Shown here one piece after another: positions 43,100 to 52,033 of a stretch of DNA of 64,000 bases. Below the pieces are notes generated by a model. It did no database searches. It was not told the origin of the DNA and saw only the letters and a program-made list of their open reading frames with translations. This stretch comes from Cupriavidus basilensis (lineage in GTDB: Bacteria; Pseudomonadota; Gammaproteobacteria; Burkholderiales; Burkholderiaceae): assembly GCF_000832305.1 (NCBI RefSeq), contig NZ_CP010537.1:3658001-3722000 (forward strand). The letters run 5' to 3'. A program made the translations under genes and the position numbers. The stretch's first letter is position 1. Each line of letters starts with the position of its first letter.

Positions 43100-43681
43100 C
43101 TAGGTGAGCGGCTCGCGATCCACCGCCAGCCGGCTGGCAACGGCAAACAGCCACATCGCCAGCAAGGCCAGCCCCCACAGCACCAGCACCCGGCCTGCCG
43201 CCAGCTGCTCATCGGCCAGGTAGGTGCTGCACAGTTGCGACTCCGCCTCCTGGTACAGCAACCCGGCGCTCAGCATCATCCAGGCGCCGTTGATGACAAA
43301 GAAGCCCTGCACCACGGGGCCGGCGGCCTGCCACGAGGCGCGCGCCAGCAGCCCCGCCAGCACCATGCTCGCCACCTTGGCCATGCCCATGGGGCCCGCC
43401 AGCGTGGCTGCGTCCAGCGCCACCGGCAGCATCCAGTAGCTGACGATGCACCACGCCGCCAGCAGGCCCGGCAGCCCCGCCGCGTTCCATGGCGCCAGCC
43501 AGGCCGCCAGCCGCAGCCCTGCACAGCGCGCCGCCCACCAGCCGGCAAGTGCCAGCAGCGGCAGTTCCAGGCCCATATGCCTGGCCATGGTCGCCTCCAG
43601 CCATGGGCGCAACAACGCGGCCACGGCCAGCATCAAGCCGGGCAGGCAGGCTTGCCAACCGGGTGCAAGCCGCACCTTCAC
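43100..43681 (-). CDS. Integral membrane protein of the oxidase operon
   Basis: A 193-aa protein with about six hydrophobic helices. The GTG start at 43681 overlaps the SCO stop (GTGA), so it is translationally coupled to the copper-chaperone gene. I do not recognise its family. It is the last gene of the operon that encodes a cbb3-type oxidase, so a role in assembly or stability is a fair inference. MARHMGLELPLLALAGWW and a possible His/Met cluster could bind copper or heme, but that is speculative. Confidence 0.78.
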   Translation of the reverse strand: MKVRLAPGWQACLPGLMLAVAALLRPWLEATMARHMGLELPLLALAGWWAARCAGLRLAAWLAPWNAAGLPGLLAAWCIVSYWMLPVALDAATLAGPMGMAKVASMVLAGLLARASWQAAGPVVQGFFVINGAWMMLSAGLLYQEAESQLCSTYLADEQLAAGRVLVLWGLALLAMWLFAVASRLAVDREPLT

Positions 43682-44328
43682 AGCCGGCTGCGCAGCACGT
43701 CGGCCAGCGCCAAGTCCGGCCGCTCCACGTCATAGGCGGCAGCCAGCCGGCCACGTGCGTCGACCAGGAACAGCGCGGCGTTGTGCGAGTAGCCGCCCAG
43801 CCCATCGGGCAGCACGACGATGCCGAAGGCGTCGAGCAGGCCGCGCAAGCGCGCGGGCTCGGCCACCGTGGCGAAGGTCCAGATGGCGGGATCGGCGCGC
43901 AGCGTGCGCGCATAGGCCCGCAGCGCGGCGGGCGTATCGCGTGCCGGGTCGAAAGACAACGTCAGCAGGCGCACGCGGTCCTGCAGGCCGCGCTCGCGCA
44001 ATTGCTGCTGCAGCCAGGCCTGCCCCGACGCGCTGGTGCGGCAGATTGCCAGGCATCGGGTATAGACGAACGTCACCAGCGTGACGGGCCTGTCGCGCTT
44101 GCCAACGCCCTCGCCCTGCGGCATGGGGCCGCCAAAAGCGAGCTGCCGGCCCGCCTGGTCGACCAATGCCAGCGCCGGCAGCTCGCGCGGGGCGCGCGCC
44201 AGGTCCAGGCGCCGGGCGCCATCGGCGCTGACCGTGCGCAAGCCCCGCGTTGTGGCGAACACCGCCGCGCCGGCCAGCACCAGCACGAGCGCAACCATCG
44301 CCAGCGTCTTGCTCCACGCACGCGTCAT
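43678..44328 (-). CDS. SCO1/SenC-family copper chaperone
   Basis: A 216-aa membrane-anchored thioredoxin-fold protein. One N-terminal helix (residues 8-26) is followed by the SCO domain. Cys92 and Cys96 in YTRCLAICRTSAS form the CxxxC copper site, and the conserved histidine is in GYSHNAALFLVD. SCO proteins deliver copper to oxidase subunits. Its start overlaps the stop of the upstream cytochrome c gene (ATGA), which places it in the oxidase operon. Confidence 0.94.
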   Translation of the reverse strand: MTRAWSKTLAMVALVLVLAGAAVFATTRGLRTVSADGARRLDLARAPRELPALALVDQAGRQLAFGGPMPQGEGVGKRDRPVTLVTFVYTRCLAICRTSASGQAWLQQQLRERGLQDRVRLLTLSFDPARDTPAALRAYARTLRADPAIWTFATVAEPARLRGLLDAFGIVVLPDGLGGYSHNAALFLVDARGRLAAAYDVERPDLALADVLRSRL

Positions 44329-44930
44329 GGCTTGGGGGCGCCTCCCGTGGTCGTGAATGCCTGCAGCGCTTCGCCGCCGTGCCAGGGCGCCTTTTGCGCG
44401 ACGGAAGCCGCGCGCGCCGCCGCGATCCGCGCGGCCTCGACCGGCGCGGCGCCATTGCCCCACTGGCTGCGGATATGCGTGGCCAGCGCCGCGATCTCCT
44501 GGTCGGAAAACTGCTCGCCAAAGGCCGGCATGGCGCCGTTGTAGGTGGTGCCGAGCACCTCCAGCGGGCCGGTCATGCCGTGCAGCAGGATCTGTGCGAG
44601 ACGGTCCGGATCGTCGTTGACCCAGGGCGAGCCCGCCAGCGGCGGGAACACGCCGGGAATGCCTTGCCCGCTGGCCTGGTGGCAAGCCTGGCAATTGGCG
44701 GCGAACAATAGCTTGCCGTCGGCTACACGGCCCTGCCCCGCCGGCGCTGCCAGCGCGGCCAGGTCGCGCCGGTCGCCCAGCGCGGCGCTGCCGTCGGCGC
44801 GCTCGATCAGGATGTAGCTGATGGCCCAGACCAGCAGGCCGCACACCAGCGCCAGCACGATCTTGGGCACCGGGTTGTGCTGCTCGACGGAATCGGCGTT
44901 CTCTGTCTTATGGGCTTGCGAGGGCTTCAT
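44325..44930 (-). CDS. Membrane-anchored cytochrome c
   Basis: A 201-aa monoheme cytochrome c. The N-terminal helix (residues 22-41) anchors it to the inner membrane. The heme site is CQACH at residues 80-84, and GAMPAFGEQFSDQEIAALATH contains the probable axial Met. Its start overlaps the end of the CcoO-like gene by 23 bases. It may replace the missing CcoP subunit as electron carrier to the oxidase (inference). Confidence 0.92.
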   Translation of the reverse strand: MKPSQAHKTENADSVEQHNPVPKIVLALVCGLLVWAISYILIERADGSAALGDRRDLAALAAPAGQGRVADGKLLFAANCQACHQASGQGIPGVFPPLAGSPWVNDDPDRLAQILLHGMTGPLEVLGTTYNGAMPAFGEQFSDQEIAALATHIRSQWGNGAAPVEAARIAAARAASVAQKAPWHGGEALQAFTTTGGAPKP

Positions 44931-45684
44931 CGTGGCTGGCTTGCGCGCCGGGCGCGCGTGGCGCCGGCGGGCTGGAGGTGGATTGAGAAGAGGTGGATTG
45001 AGAAGACGCGGCCGCACCGAACGGGCTGGATGGCGAGGTCGAGGCGGATGCCAGCGTGGCACGCTGCGGCGGCTGGCTGCTTGCGCCCGCCGCTGCGGCC
45101 TGCTCCACCACCGGGTAGGTGTGGCGCAGGCCAATCAGGTAGGCGACCAGGTCCAGCGCCTGGGGCGTGGCCACCACCACCTTGCCCGGCGGCACCGTGC
45201 CGCCGGGCAGCGCGACCACCTTGTCGCTTTTGCCGACGGCGCCTTCGGGCTTGAGCTCGAACAGGAACGGATAGCCCGGCATGATGCTGTCCGCCACGTA
45301 GGCGCGCGGCTGGTAGAGATGGCCCAGGTGCCAGTCGGCGCTCGGCTGGCGCACGCCGATGTTGAACAGGTCGGGGCCGGTGCGCATGGTGCCAAGCAAG
45401 GGCGGGCTGTCATAGTGGTAGTCCGCCGCCACGGACGGGCGGCCCCAGCCGCGCGCGCCGTCGGCGCGGCCCGCGCCGGTGGAACTGGGCTGCTGCGTAT
45501 GGCAGGCGATGCAGCCGTTGGCGAGATACACCTCGCGCCCTCGCAACTGCTCGCTGGTGTAGGGCGCCAGCGCCGCCGGCGCCGGCACATCCTTGAGCTG
45601 CAGGAAGGGCACCACGATCATGGCCGAGGTGGCGAGCGAGAGCGTGACCATGGCCCCGCCCACAAGTTTGAGTTCGTTTTCCAT
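44908..45684 (-). CDS. CcoO/FixO-like cytochrome c subunit of cbb3-type oxidase
   Basis: A 258-aa CcoO-like subunit. An N-terminal transmembrane helix (residues 8-27) precedes CIACHTQQ, with heme Cys58, Cys61 and His62. PDLFNIGVRQPSADWHLGHLYQPR and DSIMPGYPFLF follow, as in FixO, where the Met is the axial ligand. The C-terminal 60 residues are a Ser/Ala/Pro-rich low-complexity tail unlike standard CcoO, including SSQSTSSQSTSS. It starts two bases after the oxidase subunit I stop. Confidence 0.92.
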   Translation of the reverse strand: MENELKLVGGAMVTLSLATSAMIVVPFLQLKDVPAPAALAPYTSEQLRGREVYLANGCIACHTQQPSSTGAGRADGARGWGRPSVAADYHYDSPPLLGTMRTGPDLFNIGVRQPSADWHLGHLYQPRAYVADSIMPGYPFLFELKPEGAVGKSDKVVALPGGTVPPGKVVVATPQALDLVAYLIGLRHTYPVVEQAAAAGASSQPPQRATLASASTSPSSPFGAAASSQSTSSQSTSSPPAPRAPGAQASHDEALASP

Positions 45685-45686
45685 GT

Positions 45687-47333
45687 TCAGGCAGCCGCTT
45701 GGGAAACCATGCGATCGGTCTGCGCCAGCGCCGCAGGACGCAAGACCATCAAGGCAAAGTGAAAGGCAAAGACCAGATGGCCGAGCGTCATCAACGCGCC
45801 GCCCAGCGAGCGCCCCTGCAGCCAAGGCAGCGTGACCGTCACCGATTCCATGAAGGGACGCGCCGGGTCCAGCAGCGCCAGGCCCTGCAGCACGCCGCCG
45901 ATGCTCAGCGTGATGAGGTACGTGGAGAAGCCCGCCACCACCAGCCAGAAATGCAGCGAGATCAACGCGGGCCGGGGCCACGGCGCGTCGACAATGCGCG
46001 GCAGCGCGAAGTAGATGCCGCCGAAGATCACCATCGACACGAAGCCGTACATGCCCAGGTGCGCGTGCGCCACCGTGAAGTGCGTGAAGTGCGTCACCGC
46101 GTTGAGCGAGCGCAGCGCCTCGAACGAGCCCTGCACCGATGCCAGCGTGTACATGATGGCGCCGAACACGATGAAGCGCAGCGTGGCCGAGTGGCGCAGC
46201 GCGCCGAAATTGCCCTTGAGCGTCAGGTGCTGGTTCACCGAGAACGCGGTCACCGGGATGATCATCATCACGCTCTGCACGATCGACAGCGTGATCAGCC
46301 ACGGCGGAATCGGGCCGCCGATCAGGTGGTGCGCGCCGACCTGGCCGTAGAAGAACGCCAGCGTCCAGAAGCCCAGCAGCGACAGGTTATACGAGCGCAC
46401 CGGCCGCCCGATCACCTTGGGCAGGAAGTAATAGACCGAGGCGAGCGACAGCGGCGTATAGAACAGGCCCAGCACGTTGTGCCCGAACCACCAGTTCATG
46501 GTGGCCTGCTCCACGCCGAAATGCACGCCCGGGATCTTGGCCACCACGTACAGCACCGGGAACCAGAACAAGGCCGCGCCGATGTACCAGACCGACACGT
46601 ACAGATGATGCACACGGCGCTTTTGCAGCATGAACGCCAGCGGCAGGCCGATCATCATCCCGCCCAGCGCAAACAGCAGGCCCACCTGCCACGGGATCTC
46701 CAGCCACTCCAGGCCGGCATTGATGCCCACGGCGATGCTGCCGAGTCCCGCCACCAGCCCCGCATTCCAGACCAGCGCGCCAATCATGGCAAAGCGCCCG
46801 CCCAGCAGCGGCGTGCGCAGCAGGCGGGGCAGCATCCACAGCGTCAGCCCGAGCAGCCCCATCGGCGCCCAGCCGTACGCGACCGCGTTCAGGTGCAGCG
46901 TGCGCAAGCGGCCGAAGGAAAGCCACGCCTGCCCGGTCAGCAGGTCGGGCATATGCAGCTTGAGCGAACCAAGCAGGCCGGCGGCGGACGCCACCACCAG
47001 CCAGACCACGGCACAACTCAACATCAGCAGGGCCGGCAGAGCGCTGGAGCGATCAGCCTCATGCCGCGCCGCCAGCTCTGCCTCGAGATCGGCGCGCGCG
47101 GCGGCGGTGGCGGCCGGCGCCACCCGGCTGGACGCCGCGCCCACCCAGAGCGCCTGGCGCTGCGCCGCATCGCTCGACGGCTCCTCGGGCTGGCCGACCT
47201 CGCCGGGCGCAAAGATGGTGCGCGCACCGGCGGCTTCGAGATCGAACAAGCCCTTGCGCAACGACCAGATGAAAGCAAACAGGCCACCAACCGACAGCAG
47301 GAAGGTAGCTAACAACAGACTCGTGGGATCCAT
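45687..47333 (-). CDS. cbb3-type oxidase catalytic subunit with N-terminal CcoS-like segment
   Basis: A 548-aa heme-copper oxidase subunit I of the C (cbb3) type. The first 45 residues (one helix, then FIWSLRKGLFDLEAAGART) resemble the small assembly protein CcoS. A polar linker follows, then about twelve helices. Histidines expected to bind heme b, heme b3 and CuB are visible in RTLHLNAVAYG, WWFGHNVLGLFYTP, VGAHHLIGG and FTHFTVAHAHLGMYG. It heads the operon subunit I, CcoO, cytochrome c, SCO, membrane protein. It would reduce oxygen to water at the inner membrane, possibly with high affinity. Confidence 0.92.
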   Translation of the reverse strand: MDPTSLLLATFLLSVGGLFAFIWSLRKGLFDLEAAGARTIFAPGEVGQPEEPSSDAAQRQALWVGAASSRVAPAATAAARADLEAELAARHEADRSSALPALLMLSCAVVWLVVASAAGLLGSLKLHMPDLLTGQAWLSFGRLRTLHLNAVAYGWAPMGLLGLTLWMLPRLLRTPLLGGRFAMIGALVWNAGLVAGLGSIAVGINAGLEWLEIPWQVGLLFALGGMMIGLPLAFMLQKRRVHHLYVSVWYIGAALFWFPVLYVVAKIPGVHFGVEQATMNWWFGHNVLGLFYTPLSLASVYYFLPKVIGRPVRSYNLSLLGFWTLAFFYGQVGAHHLIGGPIPPWLITLSIVQSVMMIIPVTAFSVNQHLTLKGNFGALRHSATLRFIVFGAIMYTLASVQGSFEALRSLNAVTHFTHFTVAHAHLGMYGFVSMVIFGGIYFALPRIVDAPWPRPALISLHFWLVVAGFSTYLITLSIGGVLQGLALLDPARPFMESVTVTLPWLQGRSLGGALMTLGHLVFAFHFALMVLRPAALAQTDRMVSQAAA

Positions 47334-47583
47334 GGATTTCCTTGCACTTCCCAGGACGGCGCCGTGGCGGCCGTGGCTTACGGACAGCGCTGAATGCTAA
47401 GGAGACAAGGCCGGCCCGAACAGGATCAGATCGGATCGATACAACCGGAGCAGAGGGATTCCGGCGCGACATGTTGCCGCAGCAAATCTGCCACATCGGA
47501 ATATCCCCATGCACCGTGTCGCGCATCGCGCCGATACGATACAGTTTCCGGAAATCAGTCATACGCCAAACAGTGGATCTCCA

Positions 47584-49056
47584 ATGCCGCCCAGCAAGCC
47601 AGACACCCCCCAGCGAAATGACGGGGAAGCCACGCCCGGCACGCTCTACGAAACGCTGGCCGACGATATCGCGCACTCGATCCAGGCCGGCACGCTGCGG
47701 CCCGGCGACCGCCTGCCCTCCGTGCGCCAGGCCAGCGCCAGCCGCGGGCTCAGCCCCTCCACGGTGTTCCAGGCTTACTACCTGCTAGAAGCGCGCGGGC
47801 TGATCATCGCGCGCCAGCGCTCCGGGTATTTCGTGGCCAGCACCCGCCGCGTGTTGCCACCCGAGCCCGAGGCCGCGTCGCAACCGGCGGACGAATCCAC
47901 CACGCTGAATGTCAGCGAACTGGTCTTCGACGTGCTGGCGTCGGCCAAGCAGCGCGAGCTGGTGCCACTCGGCTCCGCGTTTCCCAGTCCGCTGCTGTTT
48001 CCGCTGCCGCGCCTCGCCAAGTCCATGGCCGCAGTCGTCCAGCAACTGGACCCCTGGAGCTCGGTGGACGACATGACGCCGGGCAACGCCGGCCTGCGCC
48101 GCCAGATTGCCCTGCGCTACCTGATCGACGGGCTTACCGTGCACACGGACGAGATCGTCATCACCAACGGCGCGCTGGAGGCGCTGAACCTGTGCCTGGC
48201 GGCCGTCACGCGCCCGGGCGACGCGGTCATCATCGAGTCGCCCACCTTCTACGGCGCGCTGCAGGCGCTGGAGCGCCACGGCCTGCGCGCCATCGAGGTG
48301 CCCACGCATCCGCGCGAAGGCATCGAGCTCGACGCCCTCGCCCGCGCGCTGGAACGCCACCGCCCGAGCGCGTGCTGGCTGATGACCAATTTCCAGAACC
48401 CGCTGGGCAGCCTGATGCCCGACGACAAGAAGCGCGAACTGGTGCGGTTGCTGGCGCGCTTCGAAGTGCCGCTGATCGAGGACGACGTCTACGGCGAGCT
48501 GTACTTCGGCAACAAGCGCCCCACCCCGGCCAAGGCGTTCGACACGCAGGGGCTGGTGATGCACTGCGGCTCCTTCTCCAAATGCCTGGCGCCGGGCTAC
48601 CGGATCGGCTGGGCCGCGCCCGGACGCTTCGCGCGCGAAGTGGCGCGCGCCAAGCTCACCAGCACGCTGACAGTGGCGGCGCCAACGCAAGCCGCTATCC
48701 TTCACTACCTGGAGAAAGGCGGCTACGACCGGCATCTGCGGCAGTTGCGCCAGGCGCTGATGCAGCGCCAGGACACCTTCGCGCAGGCCATCGCGCGGCA
48801 CTTCCCGCCGGGCACGCGGGCCACGCGGCCGGCTGGCGGTTACTTCCTGTGGCTCGAGATGTCGGCCGGCACCGACAGCCTTGCGCTGCACCGGTACGCG
48901 CTCTCGCATGGCATCAGCATCGCACCCGGCCCGATTTTTTCCGCGCATGGCGGCTTCCGGCATTGCTTGCGCATCAACTGCGGCCACGACTTCGACGACC
49001 GGACCGACGCCGCGCTCGCCACGCTGGGCCGGCTGGCCAGGCTGACAATGCAGTAA
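47584..49056 (+). CDS. MocR-type PLP-dependent transcriptional regulator
   Basis: A 490-aa GntR/MocR regulator. Residues 20-90 form a GntR winged helix (LYETLADDIAHSIQAGTLRPG and LSPSTVFQAYYLLEARG). The C-terminal domain is fold-type I aminotransferase-like, with NPLGSLMPDDKKREL and the PLP-binding Lys333 in GSFSKCLAPGYRIGW. It is divergent from the oxidase operon with about 250 bp between, so it could control that operon, or a PLP/amino-acid gene elsewhere. The start at 47584 is preferred over an earlier in-frame ATG at 47509. Confidence 0.93.
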   Translation: MPPSKPDTPQRNDGEATPGTLYETLADDIAHSIQAGTLRPGDRLPSVRQASASRGLSPSTVFQAYYLLEARGLIIARQRSGYFVASTRRVLPPEPEAASQPADESTTLNVSELVFDVLASAKQRELVPLGSAFPSPLLFPLPRLAKSMAAVVQQLDPWSSVDDMTPGNAGLRRQIALRYLIDGLTVHTDEIVITNGALEALNLCLAAVTRPGDAVIIESPTFYGALQALERHGLRAIEVPTHPREGIELDALARALERHRPSACWLMTNFQNPLGSLMPDDKKRELVRLLARFEVPLIEDDVYGELYFGNKRPTPAKAFDTQGLVMHCGSFSKCLAPGYRIGWAAPGRFAREVARAKLTSTLTVAAPTQAAILHYLEKGGYDRHLRQLRQALMQRQDTFAQAIARHFPPGTRATRPAGGYFLWLEMSAGTDSLALHRYALSHGISIAPGPIFSAHGGFRHCLRINCGHDFDDRTDAALATLGRLARLTMQ

Positions 49057-49106
49057 AGGCCGCGCCGCACCTGCCTTACAATGCGCGGCCCAATGGAGAA
49101 CACAAA

Positions 49107-49310
49107 ATGGAATCCCGCCTGACCGAACTAGAAATCAAGGTCGCCTTCCAGGACGACCTGCTCGACACGCTCAATCTCGCCGTGGCGCGCCAGCAGCGGC
49201 AGATCGACCTGCTGCAGGAACAGCTTCAGGCGCTTTACCAGCAGATGCGCTCCAGCGGCACGGGCGGCGGCGAAAACGGCCCCCAGCACGAACTCCCGCC
49301 GCACTATTGA
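49107..49310 (+). CDS. slyX: SlyX family protein
   Basis: A 67-aa SlyX-like protein. It is mostly one coiled coil: LTELEIKVAFQDDLLDTLNL followed by a glutamine-rich helix, ending in the typical His/Pro tail HELPPHY. Length and composition are normal for SlyX, a widely conserved small protein of unknown function found near slyD in enterobacteria. It follows the MocR gene by 50 bp. Confidence 0.93.
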   Translation: MESRLTELEIKVAFQDDLLDTLNLAVARQQRQIDLLQEQLQALYQQMRSSGTGGGENGPQHELPPHY

Positions 49311-49447
49311 TCGTGCGCATGGCCCGCGGCCAGACTGGGCAATTGGCCGACAAGTGGACACGTGGACAAGTGGACAATTGAACAAAGCCGGCGCAGGCGC
49401 GGTCAGAAGGGATAACGCGCAAGACGCCAACCTGGAGGCACCACAGC

Positions 49448-50047
49448 ATGCCGACGACGCAATGCCGCACCCGGCCCCGCAAATCCCTGACAACGCGCAA
49501 AGCCGCCCCCGCCGCCGCCGCGCTTGCCATGCTGGTCGCCGCCAGCGCCTGGGCCGGCTATAACGTCTGGACCGGCGACTACACATTCTCCCGCCAGGAA
49601 CTGCAGGACGCCGTCGACAAACGTTTCCCGGCAAGGCTGCGCTACGCCCAGGTGCTCGACGTCCAGCTGACGCAACCGCGCCTGCTGCTCGACGAAGCCA
49701 ACAACCGCGTGACCACCCGGATGGATGCACAGGTCAGCAATACCTTGCTGCCCGCGCCACCGATCAACGGCACGCTTTCGCTGAGCAGCGGGCTCAGGTA
49801 CGACCCGGCCAAACGCGCCGTGCTGCTCGACAATCCTTCCGTCGAACGCGTCCAGGTCGCCGGCATGCCGGCGCAATATGGCGAGCAACTGAACGCCATC
49901 GGCGCCGTCGTGGCGCAGCAACTGCTGCGCGATTACCCGCTCTACACGTTCAAGCCGGAAGAATTGCACGTTGCCGGCAAAGACGTCGAGCCGGGCGCCA
50001 TTACCGTGCTGGCCGACGGCATCAAAGTCCAGGTCAATACGCGTTAA
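49448..50047 (+). CDS. DUF1439 family envelope protein
   Basis: A 199-aa protein of the DUF1439 (YceB-like) family. The ATG at 49448 follows GGAGG at eight bases. A basic N-terminus and the hydrophobic segment APAAAALAMLVAASAWA form a signal peptide. The mature part has YTFSRQELQDAVDKRFP and LSLSSGLRYDPAKRAVLLDNP, typical of this lipid-binding-like beta fold. Most relatives are lipoproteins, but here no lipobox cysteine is seen. Function unknown. Confidence 0.87.
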   Translation: MPTTQCRTRPRKSLTTRKAAPAAAALAMLVAASAWAGYNVWTGDYTFSRQELQDAVDKRFPARLRYAQVLDVQLTQPRLLLDEANNRVTTRMDAQVSNTLLPAPPINGTLSLSSGLRYDPAKRAVLLDNPSVERVQVAGMPAQYGEQLNAIGAVVAQQLLRDYPLYTFKPEELHVAGKDVEPGAITVLADGIKVQVNTR

Positions 50048-50217
50048 ACGCAATACGTACCCGCTATTCGCATCCAATGCCGATGCCGTCGCCGTGCAAG
50101 ACATGTTGTATCCGCGCACGCATTCATACCAGAAATCCGCGCAGTGAATTCACGCCGCGCGAGTAATGTCGCGCGACCGGTTATACTCCGCGCTCCACAA
50201 CTAACGGGTAAATAAAA

Positions 50218-50718
50218 ATGGCCGTAGCAAAGAAAGTCGCAACCAGCGCAGCAGCAAAGACCAAGCCGGCAGCCGCCAAGAAGGCAGCAGTTCCCGCGAA
50301 GAAGGCCAGCGTGCTGGCTCGCGAACTGGCCGCTGCAAAGAAGGGCCTGCTGAAGCTGCGCGCTGATGCAAAGAAGGCGATCGAAACTGCTAAGCGCGAA
50401 ATCAAGGTCGCAGCTGAAGCCGCCAAGCAGGCCGTGCTGGCTGAGAGGCAAGCCGCCAAGGAAAAGCTGGCTGCACAAAAGGCCAAGGCCAAGCCGGCTG
50501 CGAAGAAGCCGGTGGTGAAGGCTGCCGTGGCAAAGAAGGCTGCAAAGCCGGCCGCCGCCAAGAAGGCAGCAGCTCCCAAGGCTGCAGCACCGAAGGCAGC
50601 TGCTCCGAAGGCAGCAGCACCGAAGAAGGCCGTCGTGAAGGCTGCCCGCAAGCCGGCAGCGCCGAAGAAGGCCGTGGCCGTCAAGGTCGAGGCAGAAGCG
50701 CCTGTCGCCGCGAAGTAA
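50218..50718 (+). CDS. Histone H1-like, Lys/Ala-rich DNA-binding protein
   Basis: A 166-aa strongly basic protein made almost entirely of Lys, Ala, Pro and Val. Residues 30-90 form a charged helix (LARELAAAKKGLLKLRADAKK). The tail has KPAAAKK-type repeats, including four AAPKA units around residues 120-135. Such proteins (HctB, AlgP, BpH1-like) bind DNA and affect nucleoid compaction. Repeat number is often variable between strains because the coding DNA is repetitive. No partner gene adjoins it. Confidence 0.92.
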   Translation: MAVAKKVATSAAAKTKPAAAKKAAVPAKKASVLARELAAAKKGLLKLRADAKKAIETAKREIKVAAEAAKQAVLAERQAAKEKLAAQKAKAKPAAKKPVVKAAVAKKAAKPAAAKKAAAPKAAAPKAAAPKAAAPKKAVVKAARKPAAPKKAVAVKVEAEAPVAAK

Positions 50719-51130
50719 ATCGCGCACGGGCCAGCGCGGCAGGTGGCCCGGACATGCGCGCGGTAATCCGCGCCGTGCTCCGGTCCCCGCCGCGCACCAC
50801 TTTTGTGCTGACTGGCTGGCGCCCTGCAGGGCCAGCCGGACATCTCCAGAGCAAATCCCCGGTTATTCAAGACGCCCTGGCCGATCGGCATTTCCCGATT
50901 AGCGCCGCCTGGCTCCGCCTGTCATTTCCCGCATTTCCCGCATTTCCCACATCGCACGCATTGCCCGCCGGGACATTCGCCGCGTCTTAAGCCAACGCTT
51001 AAGGTGGCATGCGCAAAGACATTGCGGCGAAGACTTGGCCCCACTGCGCGCCAGTCCTCAATCGCGCTTTGTCGAATTTCGGCCACGCATTGCACGCGGC
51101 CCAATCCGCCTGCATTCGGCGATGAAGTTC
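50719..51130. other. Intergenic region with short tandem repeat
   Basis: About 410 bp without a recognisable gene between the H1-like gene and the convergent methyltransferase. CATTTCCCG occurs twice plus the variant CATTTCCCA at 50923-50949, another 9-bp tandem array. Confidence 0.55.
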
Positions 51131-51748
51131 CTATTTTCGGAATACCAGGCTGAAATTATTGGCCGGCATCGGGATTGGCTCGTCCATGCGAAAGCCCTCG
51201 GCCTCGCCCAGCGCCGCCACGTCTTCCATATTGCGCACGCCCCATTCGGCGTTCGCGCTGCGCAACTGCGCATCGAAGGCGGCATTGCTCGGCGCGGTAT
51301 GTTCGCCATTGCGCCGATACGGGCCATATAGGTAAAGCACGCCGCCGGCTGGCAGCAAACGCCCGGCCCCGGCGAACAGCGCCTCGGCCGCAGACCATGG
51401 CGCGATGTGGATCATGTTGATGCAGACCACCGCCTGCGCCGCCTCGATGCCCCAGGGCTGCTGGCGCACGTCCAGCACCAGCGGCGCGAGCACATTAGCC
51501 AGCCCGGCATGCTCGGCCCAGCCCGCGATCGACTCGCGCGCCGCAGCGTCCGGGTCGCTCGGCTGCCAGGTCAGCCCCGCCAGCGCGGCAGAAAAATAGG
51601 CGGCGTGCTGGCCGGTGCCACTGGCGATTTCCAGCACCAGGCCGCTCTGCGGCAAGACCCGCCGCAGCACGGCCAGGATGGCGTCGCGGTTGCGGTCTGT
51701 GGCTGGCGCCATGCGGCGCGCGTCGTGTTGGCCGTCTTGGTTCGGCAT
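51131..51748 (-). CDS. DUF938 family SAM-dependent methyltransferase
   Basis: A 205-aa class I methyltransferase-fold protein of the DUF938 family. The SAM-binding glycine loop is LVLEIASGTGQHAAYFSAAL, followed by WQPSDPD (acidic residue after strand 2). VVCINMIHIAPWSAAEALFAGAGRLL and YLYGPYRRNGEHTAPSN are diagnostic. The ATG at 51748 has a strong AGGAG seven bases upstream. The substrate is unknown. Confidence 0.93.
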   Translation of the reverse strand: MPNQDGQHDARRMAPATDRNRDAILAVLRRVLPQSGLVLEIASGTGQHAAYFSAALAGLTWQPSDPDAAARESIAGWAEHAGLANVLAPLVLDVRQQPWGIEAAQAVVCINMIHIAPWSAAEALFAGAGRLLPAGGVLYLYGPYRRNGEHTAPSNAAFDAQLRSANAEWGVRNMEDVAALGEAEGFRMDEPIPMPANNFSLVFRK

Positions 51749-51817
51749 CTTGTTGCTCCTGTTGGGGTACGGGTCTGGGTCTGGGCCGCGGTGGCGCGTT
51801 GGCCCGGCGGCCGCGCA

Positions 51818-51964
51818 TTACCGCAAGCGTAGCAGGCATGACCGGTCCCGCGTCCATGTTGCCTCGGCGGGTCCGCACGCCTGCGGCCCGAAACGTTCCC
51901 GGTATAGGCCAGGGGTGATGCCGATGCGCTTGCCGGTCTGCCTGGCGAACGCGCGCGCGAGCGT
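51818..51964 (-). pseudogene. C-terminal remnant of an AraC-family regulator
   Basis: The minus-strand frame reads LARAFARQTGKRIGITPGLYRERFGPQA and ends at the TAA at 51818-51820. That is the last helix and GxTPGxYRxRF motif of AraC/GlxA-type regulators. Upstream the frame runs straight into the T-run of the phosphatase terminator, so all earlier parts are gone. It marks a deletion between an ancestral regulator gene and the phosphatase gene. Confidence 0.65.
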
Positions 51965-52000
51965 AAAAAAAGGCCCCCGATGACAAAGTCATCGGGGGCC
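51965..52000 (-). terminator. Intrinsic terminator of the PhoX-family gene
   Basis: On the minus strand GGCCCCCGATGAC, a TTT loop and GTCATCGGGGGCC are followed by seven T residues. It is a perfect 13-bp stem 34 bp beyond the stop of the phosphatase gene. Confidence 0.93.
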
Positions 52001-52033
52001 CAACAAAGCGCCGGGGTAACAGCTGTCCCGCGC

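Noticed and set aside
45699..47312. A 537-codon plus-strand open frame opposite the oxidase subunit I gene
   Set aside because: Its product is dominated by Arg, Gln and His, typical of the reverse of membrane-protein codons. The opposite strand carries the oxidase histidines.
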